Assembly: GCA_040285825.1 (NCBI GenBank)
Contig: JAUPSS010000001.1
Location: 2,542,001 to 2,606,000 of the forward strand
From: Eukaryota sp. TZLM1-RC
Lineage: Eukaryota; Metamonada: BaSk clade
Direction: 5' to 3'
Length of the DNA stretch: 64,000 nt
The position numbers and the translations under genes are program-made. Positions 28,082 to 37,913 of this stretch are shown here, piece after piece. Numbering within the stretch: the stretch's first letter is position 1; every line of letters starts with the position of its first letter. The notes beneath the pieces were generated by a model, which saw nothing but the letters and a program-made list of their open reading frames with translations, had not been told where the DNA came from and ran no database searches.

Positions 28082-28762
28082 TCAACTGCTGTCAACCAAA
28101 CTTACCACACTTTTCACAAACATTGGTAAATCTGATCTTAATTCAGACCTCCACAATACAAGAATCTTATTATCACTAAGAGCCAAAGTTATTGCCCTGA
28201 GGCATTGTGATTCGCTATCAAAATGATTCTTGAGTTTATAAAGAAAGGTAATTAAATCAACCCGCTCACTGACTGAATAGCAATGTGAGCAGTAATCAGC
28301 TTGGTTAATCCCTCCCAAATCTAATTCATATTCAGGATTAATTTTTGGTTCATTTAATAAAACAAGTGATGTAGACTGATGCTTAGGGTTAGGGTTAGGA
28401 CTCATTATACGAGATTTAGGAGAAGTAAGAGCAGGTGCAGAGGAAGGAGTCGAAGGAAGGGAGGGCTTGGGATGGTCATTACGTGGATAAGTCTCATCCT
28501 TTCCCACATCATTATTAGTCACAGTTTTCGGTAATGGTTGATTGTTCTTTGGAAGTGGAGATTTCACAGATGGTGGTTTGGGTGAAGGGGTTTTCGATTT
28601 CCTACGTTGTGAGTAAGCAGAAGTCGTTGAAGAAGGCAGTATTGGTGTAGAGGATGATGACCGATAATTTCGAAGAAAAGCTTCACTTCGCTTCTTACTT
28701 TGTGATGTTAGAGAATCTAAAGAGGAAAGTTGGGAAGTCAGGCTAGCAAGAAGGTCAGACAT
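28082..28762 (-). CDS. Ser/Pro-rich protein (226 residues) with a small folded C terminus, not recognised
   Basis: Uninterrupted frame from ATG 28762 (MSDLLASLTSQLSSLDSL). After a short N-terminal helix, residues 25-135 are disordered and rich in Ser, Pro and Lys (PSPKPPSVKSPLPKNNQPLP). A compact C-terminal 85 residues follows: YELDLGGINQADYCSHCYSV, then helices RVDLITFLYKLKNHF and LPMFVKSVVSLVDSS. C-SHC could hold a metal with other residues but no known motif is complete. Convergent with the 925-residue gene. Confidence 0.6.
   Translation of the reverse strand: MSDLLASLTSQLSSLDSLTSQSKKRSEAFLRNYRSSSSTPILPSSTTSAYSQRRKSKTPSPKPPSVKSPLPKNNQPLPKTVTNNDVGKDETYPRNDHPKPSLPSTPSSAPALTSPKSRIMSPNPNPKHQSTSLVLLNEPKINPEYELDLGGINQADYCSHCYSVSERVDLITFLYKLKNHFDSESQCLRAITLALSDNKILVLWRSELRSDLPMFVKSVVSLVDSS
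28383..28399 (+). repeat. Three TTAGGG-type units inside a coding region
   Basis: TTAGGGTTAGGGTTAGG on the plus strand. On the coding minus strand it encodes part of the segment SPNPNPK, so it may be chance coding repeat rather than telomere-derived DNA. Confidence 0.7.
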
Positions 28763-29183
28763 CAGCTAATTGCACAAAGATGTCCAATAGTAGTAACCCG
28801 GAGATTGTACTTGGAGGATGTAGATGAAATGAATCAGGATGACCTTTTCAAATCTTGAGGTCTTTCATTTCCTTCAATATGCTTACCTACGACATGAATC
28901 ATATCAATATTCCCCTCTCTTCTTTGTCCCTGTAAAGTTAATGTAGAAGCATTTGCACTCATTTTTTGTGTGGTTTGAAATGAAATGATTCAGTTTTATT
29001 TCTCAAAACATATTTTGTCTCTTTGTCATCAATGGTGAAATTGAGAACCCTGACCGTTTTCCAGATTCTATCATTTTTTTGTGGGCAGTGTATTCATATT
29101 CCTTCTGGATTCGTTTCACTGACAACAATTCAATGGCTTCTAAATTTCTTCTAACACACAAATAACATTATTATTATTTTATT
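28763..29183. other. Gap between the 226-residue gene and the LINE remnant
   Basis: A 42-residue minus-strand frame at 28962-28834 (MSANASTLTLQGQRREGNID) has coding-like composition and could be a first exon, since a GTAAG follows IHVV in it. No partner exon was found. Otherwise nothing recognised. Confidence 0.3.
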
Positions 29184-29491
29184 GTTCATGACTCAGTTCG
29201 TGATCAATTATATGCCATGTGCAAAAGTTTCAATATAGAGGCATTTATTGAGCCACTAGTACGTAAGCTGTCTTCAGATCAAACTGATGATTGCTTTGGT
29301 AAAAGAAGGGCAGATTTAGTAGCTCCAGGGATCGATGGTGTTCTCAATGTTGTAGATGTTGTCTCAGTTGATGTTTGCAAAAATTCTGCTGCTCGTTTAG
29401 TGTATTCCGCTGATTCGCCGTTATCTAACGCCGAAAAAAAGAAGATAAAAAAATATGAAGAACCTTTGGCACAGTTAGGTAGCGTGGAACA
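29184..29491 (+). mobile_element. LINE remnant, left part, split by the gypsy insertion
   Basis: Translates as HDSVRDQLYAMCKSFNIEAF, then RRADLVAPGIDGVLNVVDVV and KIKKYEEPLAQLGSVEH, the C-terminal LINE domain. The frame is interrupted at 29491 by the gypsy LTR and resumes at 36396 in the same frame after the target duplication is accounted for. Confidence 0.9.
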
Positions 29492-29627
29492 TGATGCTCT
29501 ATCCATATATGATAACAAAGAATAAGGAATAATTTATTAGAATTTCACCGGCCCTTATAAAGGCCATCACTAGTGAACTATGTTATATAAATATAAATGT
29601 ACTAGACTAATTGTCCACAGTACAACA
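29492..29627 (-). repeat. 3' LTR of the gypsy element
   Basis: 136 bp, identical to the other LTR except for a T/C difference in ACTAGACTAA versus ACTAGACCAA. Very short for a gypsy LTR. Confidence 0.95.
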
Positions 29628-29645
29628 CTACCTTTTCCCTCTCTT
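29628..29645 (-). promoter_or_regulatory. Polypurine tract for plus-strand priming
   Basis: Minus strand reads AAGAGAGGGAAAAGGTAG immediately before the 3' LTR. It overlaps the last pol codons and the TAG stop, so the element has no 3' spacer at all. Confidence 0.8.
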
Positions 29646-32600
29646 AGATCTCGAACGAGAGCTACGAGTACTGACTGCAGGGGAATTAGTCTTAGATTTG
29701 GAATTAGAAGATACCTTCCGTTTCCTGGTAGTGTGAGGACTAATAGAGCGCAAATATGTTTGATATGCCTCAGTGCTTTTGACGTCAGCAACTGGGACAG
29801 ACGAAGTCTCGCCGCCATACCAAACTGCGGTACAATAAGGAACTTTATTATTGTTCGAATCTACGTAATCAAAGTGATCTATAATTTTAACGATTACAGA
29901 TTCTTCCATATCGCCAGCAGCAATATTCTTATGCCAATCAAGATCTTCTTTAGGGAAGTCTGAAAGGTATAGTTTACAATGATTTATACATGCCGTAGAC
30001 ATCGAACCAGTGACAAGATTCTTGAGTAATAAACTTTTATTGGATTTAACTTCTTCAACGAGAAAAGGGCCAGCGAAGCAACCATGGAGTTTACCATTAG
30101 TCTTTAATCGCAAAACTAAGTCACCTTTATTAAAAGGGTTCCTATGTTTGTTAACTTCAGGCAGTTGTTGAGCTTGCCTGAGCTCTGCCTCTTCTCTCTT
30201 CTTTGAAATCCTTTCAAGTTTTGCTTCAAGATCTTTAACAAAGGGAATATTAACATTAGCTGATTTTATTAATTCAAACATATTACTAGGATCAGCTCTA
30301 GGGCTGTGGTCGCTACCAAACATTAAATTGTAGGGCGAATGACCAGTAACTCTACTAATAGTTGAATTGATTTGAAGTTGTACAATTGGGATATATTCAC
30401 TCCAATTGCTATAATCGCCAGAGTCCACCAAAATCTTTCTTAGACTTTGTAAGATGTCTCTGTGTCGTCTTTCTACTAAACCATTGCTTTGTGAAAAGCT
30501 AGTTAGTGAACGACTTACTTCAATGTTTAATAAATCGCATAACCCTTTGAATATGGCATTTGCAAATTCAATACCATTGTCACTATGAATCAACAGTGGG
30601 ATACCAAAAATTGATACTACACTCCATAGGAGGTGATTGGTTGCCTCCACTGCATTCAATTCCTTTACAGGGCAAATGATCGTATACCTAGTGAACGAAT
30701 CTACGAAAACTATTAAATATTTGAATCCATTATCATCTTGTTGTAATGGTCCAATAGTATCTGCGTTTAATCGTGCAAAAGGTCGATCAGCCCAAAGAGA
30801 GCCAGATGATTCAATGACTTTTTTAGGCACATGTGCCGTCTTTTGACATGCTGGGCATCTCTTAATATGATTAATCATGTCTTTGCGCATGTCGGGCCAA
30901 AAGTAATCACTATTGAGTAATTTCTTTACGCTAGTCGTCACACTAGGATGGCCAACATTTGCATGTCCATGAATGATAGTTAAAGTCTGCTTCTTTAAAC
31001 TATCTGGGATAACAATCTTCCCACGATTGTTGGTATACAATTGAATATCTGAATTATAATTGTAATCTTTATAATAATCAGGATTTGAATCAACATCTAT
31101 AAGTTGTTCTTGCCTAATCTTTGAGATCCAAGTGTCAAATAAATCAAATTTAGTATCCTCAACTGCTTCTTTCAATGCAGATAAGCTATTGATCGTGGGT
31201 AGCTCAATTGTGGACGGTTGAGTAATATCATCCCTTAACAAATTAACTCTAGTTAATAAATTTAAATAGGGTAATTGTTCTTCAACTCTGTGAGGTGCCA
31301 AGTTTCTCACTTGTTGGACTCGAGGGGTTTTGGGTTTGGTATCAACCAATTTAGACAACATGTCTGCCCAATAATTCTCCTCGCCTGCCGTGTGGACTAC
31401 ATCAAAATTGAATTCTGACAATATTGGTAGCCACCTCTTCACAATTCTGTTCTTTTCAGGAGCTGATATAAGGTATGCTAAATTTCTATGATCAGTGAAA
31501 ATAGTTAATTTCCTCGAAATCAAATAATTTTCTAAACTACTGTCAGTGAGAATTAGTAAAATTGCATACAACTCTTTCTGAAGTACAGACCAATTCTTTT
31601 GTGAAGTTGATAATAATCTGCTAAAGAAGGCAATAGGTACAACCTTTCTCTTAATTAGCGGTGTCGTAGGATCTTTAGGTGGGTTAGCTTCTTGCCATAT
31701 TACTCCACCTACAGCCACATCAGACGCATCCGCACTTATTAAAATGTGCTTGTCTTCTGAGGGCAATTCAAGAGGGATATTTGCTTTAATAAGGTTTATA
31801 ATCTTACCAAAAGCCTCGTCATGATCAGAAGTCCACTTGATCTTTGACGGTTTGTTTCTGGTTAATTTGTTGATTGGTTCTATCAAGTCAGACAAATTTG
31901 GCAACCAGTCACGTATATAATTGATCGAGCCTATAAAACTCCTAACTTCAGGTAATGTCCTGGGTTTGGGTAGGTTGATCAGTCCCTCGATCCTAGATTC
32001 ATCTATATGTCGGGTTTTGTTTACAAAAATACTACCTAGAATTTTTATTTCATGTTTGCAAGTGGTAAAGCTACACTTGGGTAGGCCAAGGTTAACTCTA
32101 AAACGTTTGGCGCGTTCTAGGACCGTACCTACTCTAGATAGAAATTCATCCAGGGTTGAAGCTACTATTATTATATCATCGATATAAATAAATACACCCT
32201 CAGAATCAAATATTTCCATCATCATGTTTTAGAAGACTGCAGGAACGTTCTTCAAACCAAAACAAGCCCTTTTAAAACTGATCGACATTCCGGGAATTGA
32301 TATGGTAGTTTTATCAATATCCTCTTCTGCAATTTTGAGCTGCCAAAATGCCTTAGGTAAATCTAGAGTTGCTATATAATTAGCTTTACTTAGAAACTCT
32401 AAAATGTCGCTAATCCTGGGCAAATTTGCCTCTACAGGTTTAGTTAAATCGTTTACTCCACCAATACCACTAAAATCGCCAGTTAATCGTGGCTTCCTGT
32501 GATCAGGGTAAATCACAAGACAGATGGGACTACTGAATTGAGACTTTGCGGGCACAGCAAATCCATTACGGATCAATTCGTTAAAAATTTCCTCAGCTAC

Positions 32601-32680
32601 CCGTTGTTTTTCTGGGTTTAATTTTCGAGGTTTCCTTTTGACGACCTTACTTTCGTCATAAAATGGGTCATCGGCTGACA
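29628..32680 (-). pseudogene. pol: Gypsy pol: reverse transcriptase, RNase H, integrase (one in-frame stop)
   Basis: Two in-frame segments (32680-32229 and 32225-29628) separated by a TAA at 32226-32228. RT: PRLTGDFSGIGGVNDLTKPV, ATLDLPKAFWQLKIA, ACFGLKNVPAVF, [stop], then VFIYIDDIIIVAST with the YIDD active site. RNase H: ISADASDVAVGGVIWQE, ELYAILLILTDSSLENYLIS and FTDHRNLAYLI. Integrase: an HHCC zinc motif (HGHANVGHPS ... CPACQKT) and a DDE core (LNADTIGPL; LIHSDNGIEF; SNGLVERRHRDIL). The C-terminal end (KIIDHFDYVDSNNNKVPYCT) may be a chromodomain-like module. The stop falls where related RTs have Gln. The RT start lies in the -1 frame relative to the upstream gag-pro frame. Confidence 0.9.
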
Positions 32681-34747
32681 ATCAATTCCATCCGGGTGAG
32701 GTAGCCCACTAAATACATTTCTATATTTTTCGAGTAGCACGACTAGGCGTTCCTCGTCCCTAATGTCATCCAGGCATATTCTACAGCCCAACTCATCTAA
32801 CTCATGTCTAAATGTGGAATGCCCAAAATCATTACCTAAGTCTGATTTATTACTCAATTGTTCAATGAATCTAATTGGTTGACAAATTCTATTATCAAAC
32901 TCACATTCAGCATTTAAGATGGTGCGATGTTCGCGATCCAAATTAATATTAAAACCGTGCTCCGTGCGTAGCCCCAAGGTTTGTAATAAGTCTCTTCCGA
33001 TCAAAAAATTATTGGTACCAGGAATGATCTGGAATTCGATCCTTAAAAACACTTGAGTGGCCAAGCTACCCACATTTAGAGCAACAACACCACTTGCACA
33101 TCCCAGGGTCGTGGAGCGAATACCTTTTGCCGATAAGTATTCGACAGTCTTATTGTCATTAACTGTCATATTACATTTAGAGGCTAAATCCATTGATAAT
33201 GCTGAAAATGCAGCTCCATTATCAATTTCGCCTTGTACTTCCACGTTATTTATGGTGCAGGTTAACCAAAGTTCCCCGTTAAAACTTTCTTGGTCCTCTG
33301 CTACCCAGGATAGTCTAACACTGTGGATAGAACCCACAGGATTGGATGACTCTCTAAATCTTTTTAATGGATTTAGGTGATTATAATTCGAATCTGTTTT
33401 GCTCATTTTATAAATGGATTTGATTGAATTATTTGTAAGGTTATTGTTAAAAGATGTATAATCATCTGGTTTATTACTACTACTTTTACGTTTTCTATCA
33501 CGTCTTCCACCTCCATGACGCTTTTTTGAACCAGGTCTTCCCACTAATTTAAAACATTTCTCTTCAGGATGTTTATTGGTATTACATAAGTTACACCATT
33601 GCTCTGAAGGAATGGGTCGACTACTTACTCTAGGGTTCTTAAAAGGACCTTTTGACTGGCTTCGTCCTTTTTGCGCAGGAGCGTGAGCACCAAAAGCTGT
33701 TCTAATCAAATTCATGTCTTTGATCGAGGATTCAAGGTTGACCTTGTTAACAAATGCGTTACCTAAATCGTAAATCGCATCGCCCAGTTTCTCGTTACTC
33801 GAATCAAACTTATCAATCCAAATGATATATGTGTCCATCAATTGATTGTTTGTTTTGTCGTTAATAGTTTCGAGAAATCTCTTTGCTGGGTAGACGACAG
33901 ACGGATTACCATCCGTTCCAGGCATAATTGTAGAGCGTCGAATTATATATATGATCTGCTCTATGAAGGCTGTCCACGAAGATTCAGCAGTCATTCTGCG
34001 ACTGATCTCAGGTGGTCTTACAGACCTTAAAGCCTTTTCATCATCGGTAGGGTATTTGTACTGGGTGCTGAGTAGCAAATATTCCCAGATTTCGGCGTCA
34101 GATGGGTTGTTGCCTAACACGTTTGTACGGCCTCCATAAAAACTCTGCCATTCTGCGATGACCTTACCCTCGATCATAAATCTCAAATACAAAGGGTCAA
34201 CTTCGAAGAACATAGATCTAACGAAGTCGTACTGATGAACAGGTTGACCGTATTTGGTGATCGGCGTAAATGCTCTGGTGGGTCCATCGCGATCCCTAAC
34301 TGTTTTAGCCCAATTGCCAAAGTTAAGAACGAAGTCGAAGATCTTCTTGGCGTCAAACGCTTCATTTAACTTAACTAGGCATCTAAGTTTGTCGTCTATT
34401 CTTTTCCTCAATTTCTCCTCGTCTGTTACAGGAGTTCTATAAAGACCGAGGGTGTCGACGAGAGAATCTCTAGGAGCATTCGTTCCTAGGGGTTGCGTGG
34501 GTATAGATGATTTTATAACAGATGCTTGTGTAGGAGTTGCTTCACAAGAAGCTCTCCTAGATGCCAGAGGCCCTATAGAAGGTGTACCAAATAGGTTCAT
34601 ATTCCTCTCTTCTGAAGGCAATGTTTCGCCCAACTTAATGATAAATCTTGTCTTAGGAGGTTCCTCCTGCACAGGTACAGTCTGGGCTGGTGGTCTTAAA
34701 TCCACCCAATCTGGTGCATTTTTAGATCCTCTAGGGACCCCTGCTAG
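32618..34747 (-). CDS. gag-pro: Gypsy gag (capsid, zinc knuckle) and aspartic protease
   Basis: Open frame of about 700 codons. The first 330 residues are helical and capsid-like (EKLRKRIDDKLRCLVKLNEA; EIWEYLLLSTQYKYPTDDEK). Then comes a CCHC zinc knuckle (CNLCNTNKHPEEKC) in a basic context. A retroviral-type aspartic protease follows: EIDNGAAFSALSMDLA, with DNG in place of the usual D-S/T-G, and NFLIGRDLLQTLGL. The frame enters the RT N terminus (YRNVFSGLPHPDGIDC) and then goes out of frame. There is no ATG near the start: the frame opens at 34747, overlapping the 5' ORF stop by four bases (CTAG) in the -1 frame. Expression therefore needs frameshifting or reinitiation. The first ATG lies about 35 codons further in. 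Confidence 0.85.
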   Translation of the reverse strand, partial: LAGVPRGSKNAPDWVDLRPPAQTVPVQEEPPKTRFIIKLGETLPSEERNMNLFGTPSIGPLASRRASCEATPTQASVIKSSIPTQPLGTNAPRDSLVDTLGLYRTPVTDEEKLRKRIDDKLRCLVKLNEAFDAKKIFDFVLNFGNWAKTVRDRDGPTRAFTPITKYGQPVHQYDFVRSMFFEVDPLYLRFMIEGKVIAEWQSFYGGRTNVLGNNPSDAEIWEYLLLSTQYKYPTDDEKALRSVRPPEISRRMTAESSWTAFIEQIIYIIRRSTIMPGTDGNPSVVYPAKRFLETINDKTNNQLMDTYIIWIDKFDSSNEKLGDAIYDLGNAFVNKVNLESSIKDMNLIRTAFGAHAPAQKGRSQSKGPFKNPRVSSRPIPSEQWCNLCNTNKHPEEKCFKLVGRPGSKKRHGGGRRDRKRKSSSNKPDDYTSFNNNLTNNSIKSIYKMSKTDSNYNHLNPLKRFRESSNPVGSIHSVRLSWVAEDQESFNGELWLTCTINNVEVQGEIDNGAAFSALSMDLASKCNMTVNDNKTVEYLSAKGIRSTTLGCASGVVALNVGSLATQVFLRIEFQIIPGTNNFLIGRDLLQTLGLRTEHGFNINLDREHRTILNAECEFDNRICQPIRFIEQLSNKSDLGNDFGHSTFRHELDELGCRICLDDIRDEERLVVLLEKYRNVFSGLPHPDGIDCQPMTHFMTKVRSSKGNLEN

Positions 34748-36270
34748 TTATGATCATATGGAAGGCAACTGCTCTTTATTAAGACATTCTCAAAAACATT
34801 TTGGTCGGGCCAGCTATCAACCCATGCCTTAAGTTTAGCCATCCATGCATCAGGGTATACTAGTTTTAACTTGTTGGGGCCAACACGTTGCTCTTTCAAT
34901 TCAATTACCCTTGTGCCTATTTCTCTAATATAGGACTCTTTGGTATGAAATTGAAGGGTGTCACCTCGAGATTCATCGAATCTGCCCCCAAGCATAATAA
35001 AAATGTCCGCAATGGAATCTTTTGGGTGTACATTCTCCACTAGGAAATGCCTTACGACGCCTCTAAGGTTTCTACCTTGTTGATTATGAGGATACATTTT
35101 AGCTATCCAAAATAGTCTGTCGTAAGCTTCTTGATTTCCACTGAAATATATTTTGTGGTCATCAATTGCATCCCTATGCCATTTGGCAGGCCTGGGAGTA
35201 GCAGCTTGATACTTTGAACGAGGTGCGCTAAAATAGCAATCCTCGACTGCACTCATTCCACACGAGACTGCCGAATCGGTAAGATCATCCAATCTCTTTA
35301 AAAGATTTGGACTTTGATCATAACTCTCGTAGACGACGTCGTCAAGTGTTTTGCCGTGGGCTTCCCCAAAGAGGAAGGGCCAACGTTTCGCTAAATAGTC
35401 ACGTCGCACCTTCTCACATTCGGCTGGGTCTACGTCTCCCGCAAGACGCTCTGACTCATTCTCAGCCATTTTTAATAATTCGTCATCACTCCAATCCTTT
35501 ACATCATCAGGAGGATTGGCGATGAGGTCCAATAAGAAATCTCTAGTTACAGCCTCAACTGCTTTAGCTAGTTTCCTTCGGTAAAGACCCTGAGAAGTCC
35601 TTTCCGTAGATGGAAAACTAGGAGTTGGATTAGAAGAATTGGGTGTATGAGGTGGTTCATCATCGTTCTCATCCCCTCTCCTACTGTAGTTCTGATCAAG
35701 AGATCCTCTGGAATCACTTTGAGGTTCCTCACTTGAGCTGGTGTCAGAAGTAGGTGAGGAGGGAGTTTTACGTGAGGAGCCAGTCGTAGACTGTTGCTCG
35801 CCTTCACCTCCTTCACCTTCTGTACAAGCGTCAGATTTGGTACTTACAACAAACGCTTTGAATCTCCGTTGCTCGCTCGGAGTGAGAAAACTCTTCCTAC
35901 AAGGAAGGAGCTCCGAGGAGTTGTCGGGGTATGTGTATAGTTCTGACACATCAACAACGTGGTTACCTCTCTCCGTATTAGGGAGGTGACTTCCTTTCTG
36001 GGAGGTAGGGCTCTCCTCAGTGCGAAGTTCACTCTCCTTATTGGGGAGGTGGCTTTCTTTCTGAGAGGCAATGCTCTTCTCAGCGGAAAGCTCACTCTCC
36101 TTTGGAGGATTACTCTTCCCGAAGGAAGGATTACTCTCCGTAAGTGGAGGATTACTCACCGAGGGCGGTGGATTGTTCTCCTTCAAAGAAGGGACATTAC
36201 TCTTCCTCATAGAGGAAGGAGGGTTATCATTGTGGCTATTCAAGCCATTAATTAATGATGCTCTATCCAT
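34744..36270 (-). CDS. Gypsy 5' ORF of unknown function (508 residues)
   Basis: The ATG at 36270 lies inside the 5' LTR, so the first five codons are LTR sequence. The first 200 residues are low complexity with imperfect repeats of a unit like KESELSAEKSIASQKESHLP, rich in Ser, Glu and Pro. Residues about 250-505 are folded and helical (LYRRKLAKAVEAVTRDFLLD; RLFWIAKMYPHNQQG; YPDAWMAKLKAWVDSWPDQN). I see no zinc knuckle, protease or enzyme motif. It could be the matrix/capsid part of a split Gag or an accessory protein. It ends in a TAG that overlaps the next frame by four bases. Confidence 0.75.
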   Translation of the reverse strand: MDRASLINGLNSHNDNPPSSMRKSNVPSLKENNPPPSVSNPPLTESNPSFGKSNPPKESELSAEKSIASQKESHLPNKESELRTEESPTSQKGSHLPNTERGNHVVDVSELYTYPDNSSELLPCRKSFLTPSEQRRFKAFVVSTKSDACTEGEGGEGEQQSTTGSSRKTPSSPTSDTSSSEEPQSDSRGSLDQNYSRRGDENDDEPPHTPNSSNPTPSFPSTERTSQGLYRRKLAKAVEAVTRDFLLDLIANPPDDVKDWSDDELLKMAENESERLAGDVDPAECEKVRRDYLAKRWPFLFGEAHGKTLDDVVYESYDQSPNLLKRLDDLTDSAVSCGMSAVEDCYFSAPRSKYQAATPRPAKWHRDAIDDHKIYFSGNQEAYDRLFWIAKMYPHNQQGRNLRGVVRHFLVENVHPKDSIADIFIMLGGRFDESRGDTLQFHTKESYIREIGTRVIELKEQRVGPNKLKLVYPDAWMAKLKAWVDSWPDQNVFENVLIKSSCLPYDHN

Positions 36271-36391
36271 ATATGATAACAAAGAATAAGGAATAATTTA
36301 TTAGAATTTCACCGGCCCTTATAAAGGCCATCACTAGTGAACTATGTTATATAAATATAAATGTACTAGACCAATTGTCCACAGTACAACA
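36256..36391 (-). repeat. 5' LTR of the gypsy element
   Basis: 136 bp. Read on the element strand it begins TGTTGTACTG and ends GAGCATCA, with TATA-like stretches (ATTTATATAA; TTTATAAGG) that could drive transcription. No tRNA primer-binding site is obvious directly inside it because the ORF runs through. Confidence 0.95.
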
Positions 36392-36720
36392 AACATGTGA
36401 AATATCAGTTTGTGCCGTTTGCAGTTTCTCTTTTTGGCAATATTGGACCTTCAGGGTTGCACTTTTTGGAAAATTTTAAAAAAGTGTTACTGAATAGGTC
36501 TGGTAAAACAATGAACTCCACTTTCTGGTTAAATAGAATTGTTTTTTGCATTTTCAAGTCTATTCCTACAATGATTTCAAAGGCACTTTTAGCTGTCGGT
36601 GTAGAATATGAACGTAATGCTGTGAGTAGGTTCAGTAATAGTGACGCTTGTTTGGAGGATATTGATTTCTAGATGGTTATTTTTATCTCAATAAATATTT
36701 CTTAAAAAAAATTATTTTAT
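36392..36720 (+). mobile_element. LINE remnant, right part, with its 3' end
   Basis: Continues the LINE frame split by the gypsy insertion: VKYQFVPFAVSLFGNIGPSG, NSTFWLNRIVFCIFKSIP and ISKALLAVGVEYERNAV, ending SDACLEDIDF and TAG at 36672. AATAAA near 36690 and a run of A mark the LINE 3' end. The closest relative is the minus-strand copy at 59870. Confidence 0.9.
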
Positions 36721-37493
36721 TTTATTTTATTTATTTTTATTTTCGCCAGCTAATCGCTTCAGCAATTGGATTATTTTTTGTACAACAGTTCAATTTTGAC
36801 ACTCATTGACGCAAGTCTTTGCTGTTTTAATCTGAGAAGATCGGGCATGAACAATCGAAAAACAGCAACTAACTGTTCTTAACCGCGCACAAAGATGGCA
36901 GTAATTATTTCCAGGTTACAGAAATAATTGATATATTTTGCTATTTAATATTGGTTTCAATTTTGCTGTTTGAATAATTTAAAAGTGGTTTCCTTGCAGT
37001 CAAAGTGAGCAGTTCTTTTCACCTATCGTAATAGCCTTGAACTGATTAAAATAGTCTGTGGTAATTGATGTAATTCGTTTAAAAATGTTAATACTTCCAA
37101 GGTTCATAAATCAGAGCAACTTTCACCTCCAACTTAAGTCAGTCAAAAAAGACGAATTTCACATATAAGATTTTACGTTCAAAATAAATTTTAAATAAAT
37201 CTAAAACAATTATTGAAAATGTGTGTTTCTTGGTGGAATGAACAGCAAACGGCTTATACTACCAAAAGTGCTCAAAACCATAATTATCACGAAAACTTTC
37301 AATATATGGTGATGATGCTTAATTTAAGGAGGGAAGGTGAAATACATGACTATTGAGGCAGCAATTCATAGAATGGAGTGTTGTGTTTTTACAAAGAAGT
37401 TGTTTGAAATCCAGTTCAATGTTCTCTAATTAATGTCAATAGTTTTTTTATATATTTTTATTTATTCCAACAAAAACATATTACACGACAAGG
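36721..37493. other. Intergenic, no gene seen
   Basis: AT-rich with a run of TTTTA units at the left edge from the LINE tail. No coding potential, RNA gene or repeat was recognised. Confidence 0.5.
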
Positions 37494-37793
37494 TTAAAAT
37501 TCTATGTCTTCATAACCCAAATCAGCCAAGAAGAATTGACTGGAAGTTTTTCTTTCATAAAAGCGTCCAAGAGCTAACAAAGCTGGAGATAGTAAGGGAA
37601 CAACACCTTTGAAAATTGAAAGTACAATTCTGTTTTGCCAAAAACTCTTGTCCAAAACTCTTCCAGTACGTTGTTTCACAATTTCAACAAAATCATCCAG
37701 AAAAGATAAAGCAAGAGGTCTAAGCGTTCCATGAAGGGAAACTGCAAATGGACAGAGGACATAATGAGTATGTGATACTGCATTCAAGGACAA
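37494..37793 (-). mobile_element. LINE 3' fragment
   Basis: Open for 99 codons on the minus strand: HTHYVLCPFAVSLHGTLRPL, FLDDFVEIVKQRTG, DKSFWQNRIVLSIFKGVVPL, ending DLGYEDIEF. Same subfamily as 21352-21833 but uninterrupted, so it is probably younger. The 3' side (37440-37490) is A/T-rich. Confidence 0.8.
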
Positions 37794-37913
37794 AATAAAA
37801 TGTCTGTTTTTCTGAACAAACTAAACTTTGGTTGATCTTTGCTAATTAGCTACCAAAATATTTCAGAAAATATTCATCCACCCTGGCATTGACGTTGGCC
37901 AACCACCTAGCCA

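Larger units (their letters stand above)
29492..36391 (-). mobile_element. Ty3/gypsy-type LTR retrotransposon, 6.9 kb, young insertion
   Basis: Bounded by 136-bp direct repeats (29492-29627 and 36256-36391) that begin TG and end CA on the element's strand and differ at one position. The bases AACA flank both ends (29488-29491 and 36392-36395), a 4-bp target-site duplication. On the minus strand the order is 5' LTR, a 5' ORF of 508 codons, gag-like plus zinc knuckle plus protease, then RT, RNase H and integrase, then a polypurine tract and the 3' LTR. RT before integrase defines the Ty3/gypsy order. It is inserted in a LINE remnant, whose reading frame it splits cleanly. Near-identical LTRs suggest recent insertion, although the pol frame has one stop and one frameshift. 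Confidence 0.95.

Noticed and set aside
32226-32228. Reassigned TAA codon (TAA read as Gln), suggested by stops in RT and in Fanzor-like copy D
   Set aside because: RPC2 and HAP2 end cleanly in TAA at the expected family length, so TAA works as a stop here; the in-frame stops are confined to mobile elements.
33057-36289. Several plus-strand frames across the gypsy gag and 5' ORF region
   Set aside because: Shadows of the minus-strand coding frames, which hold the zinc knuckle, protease and repeats.
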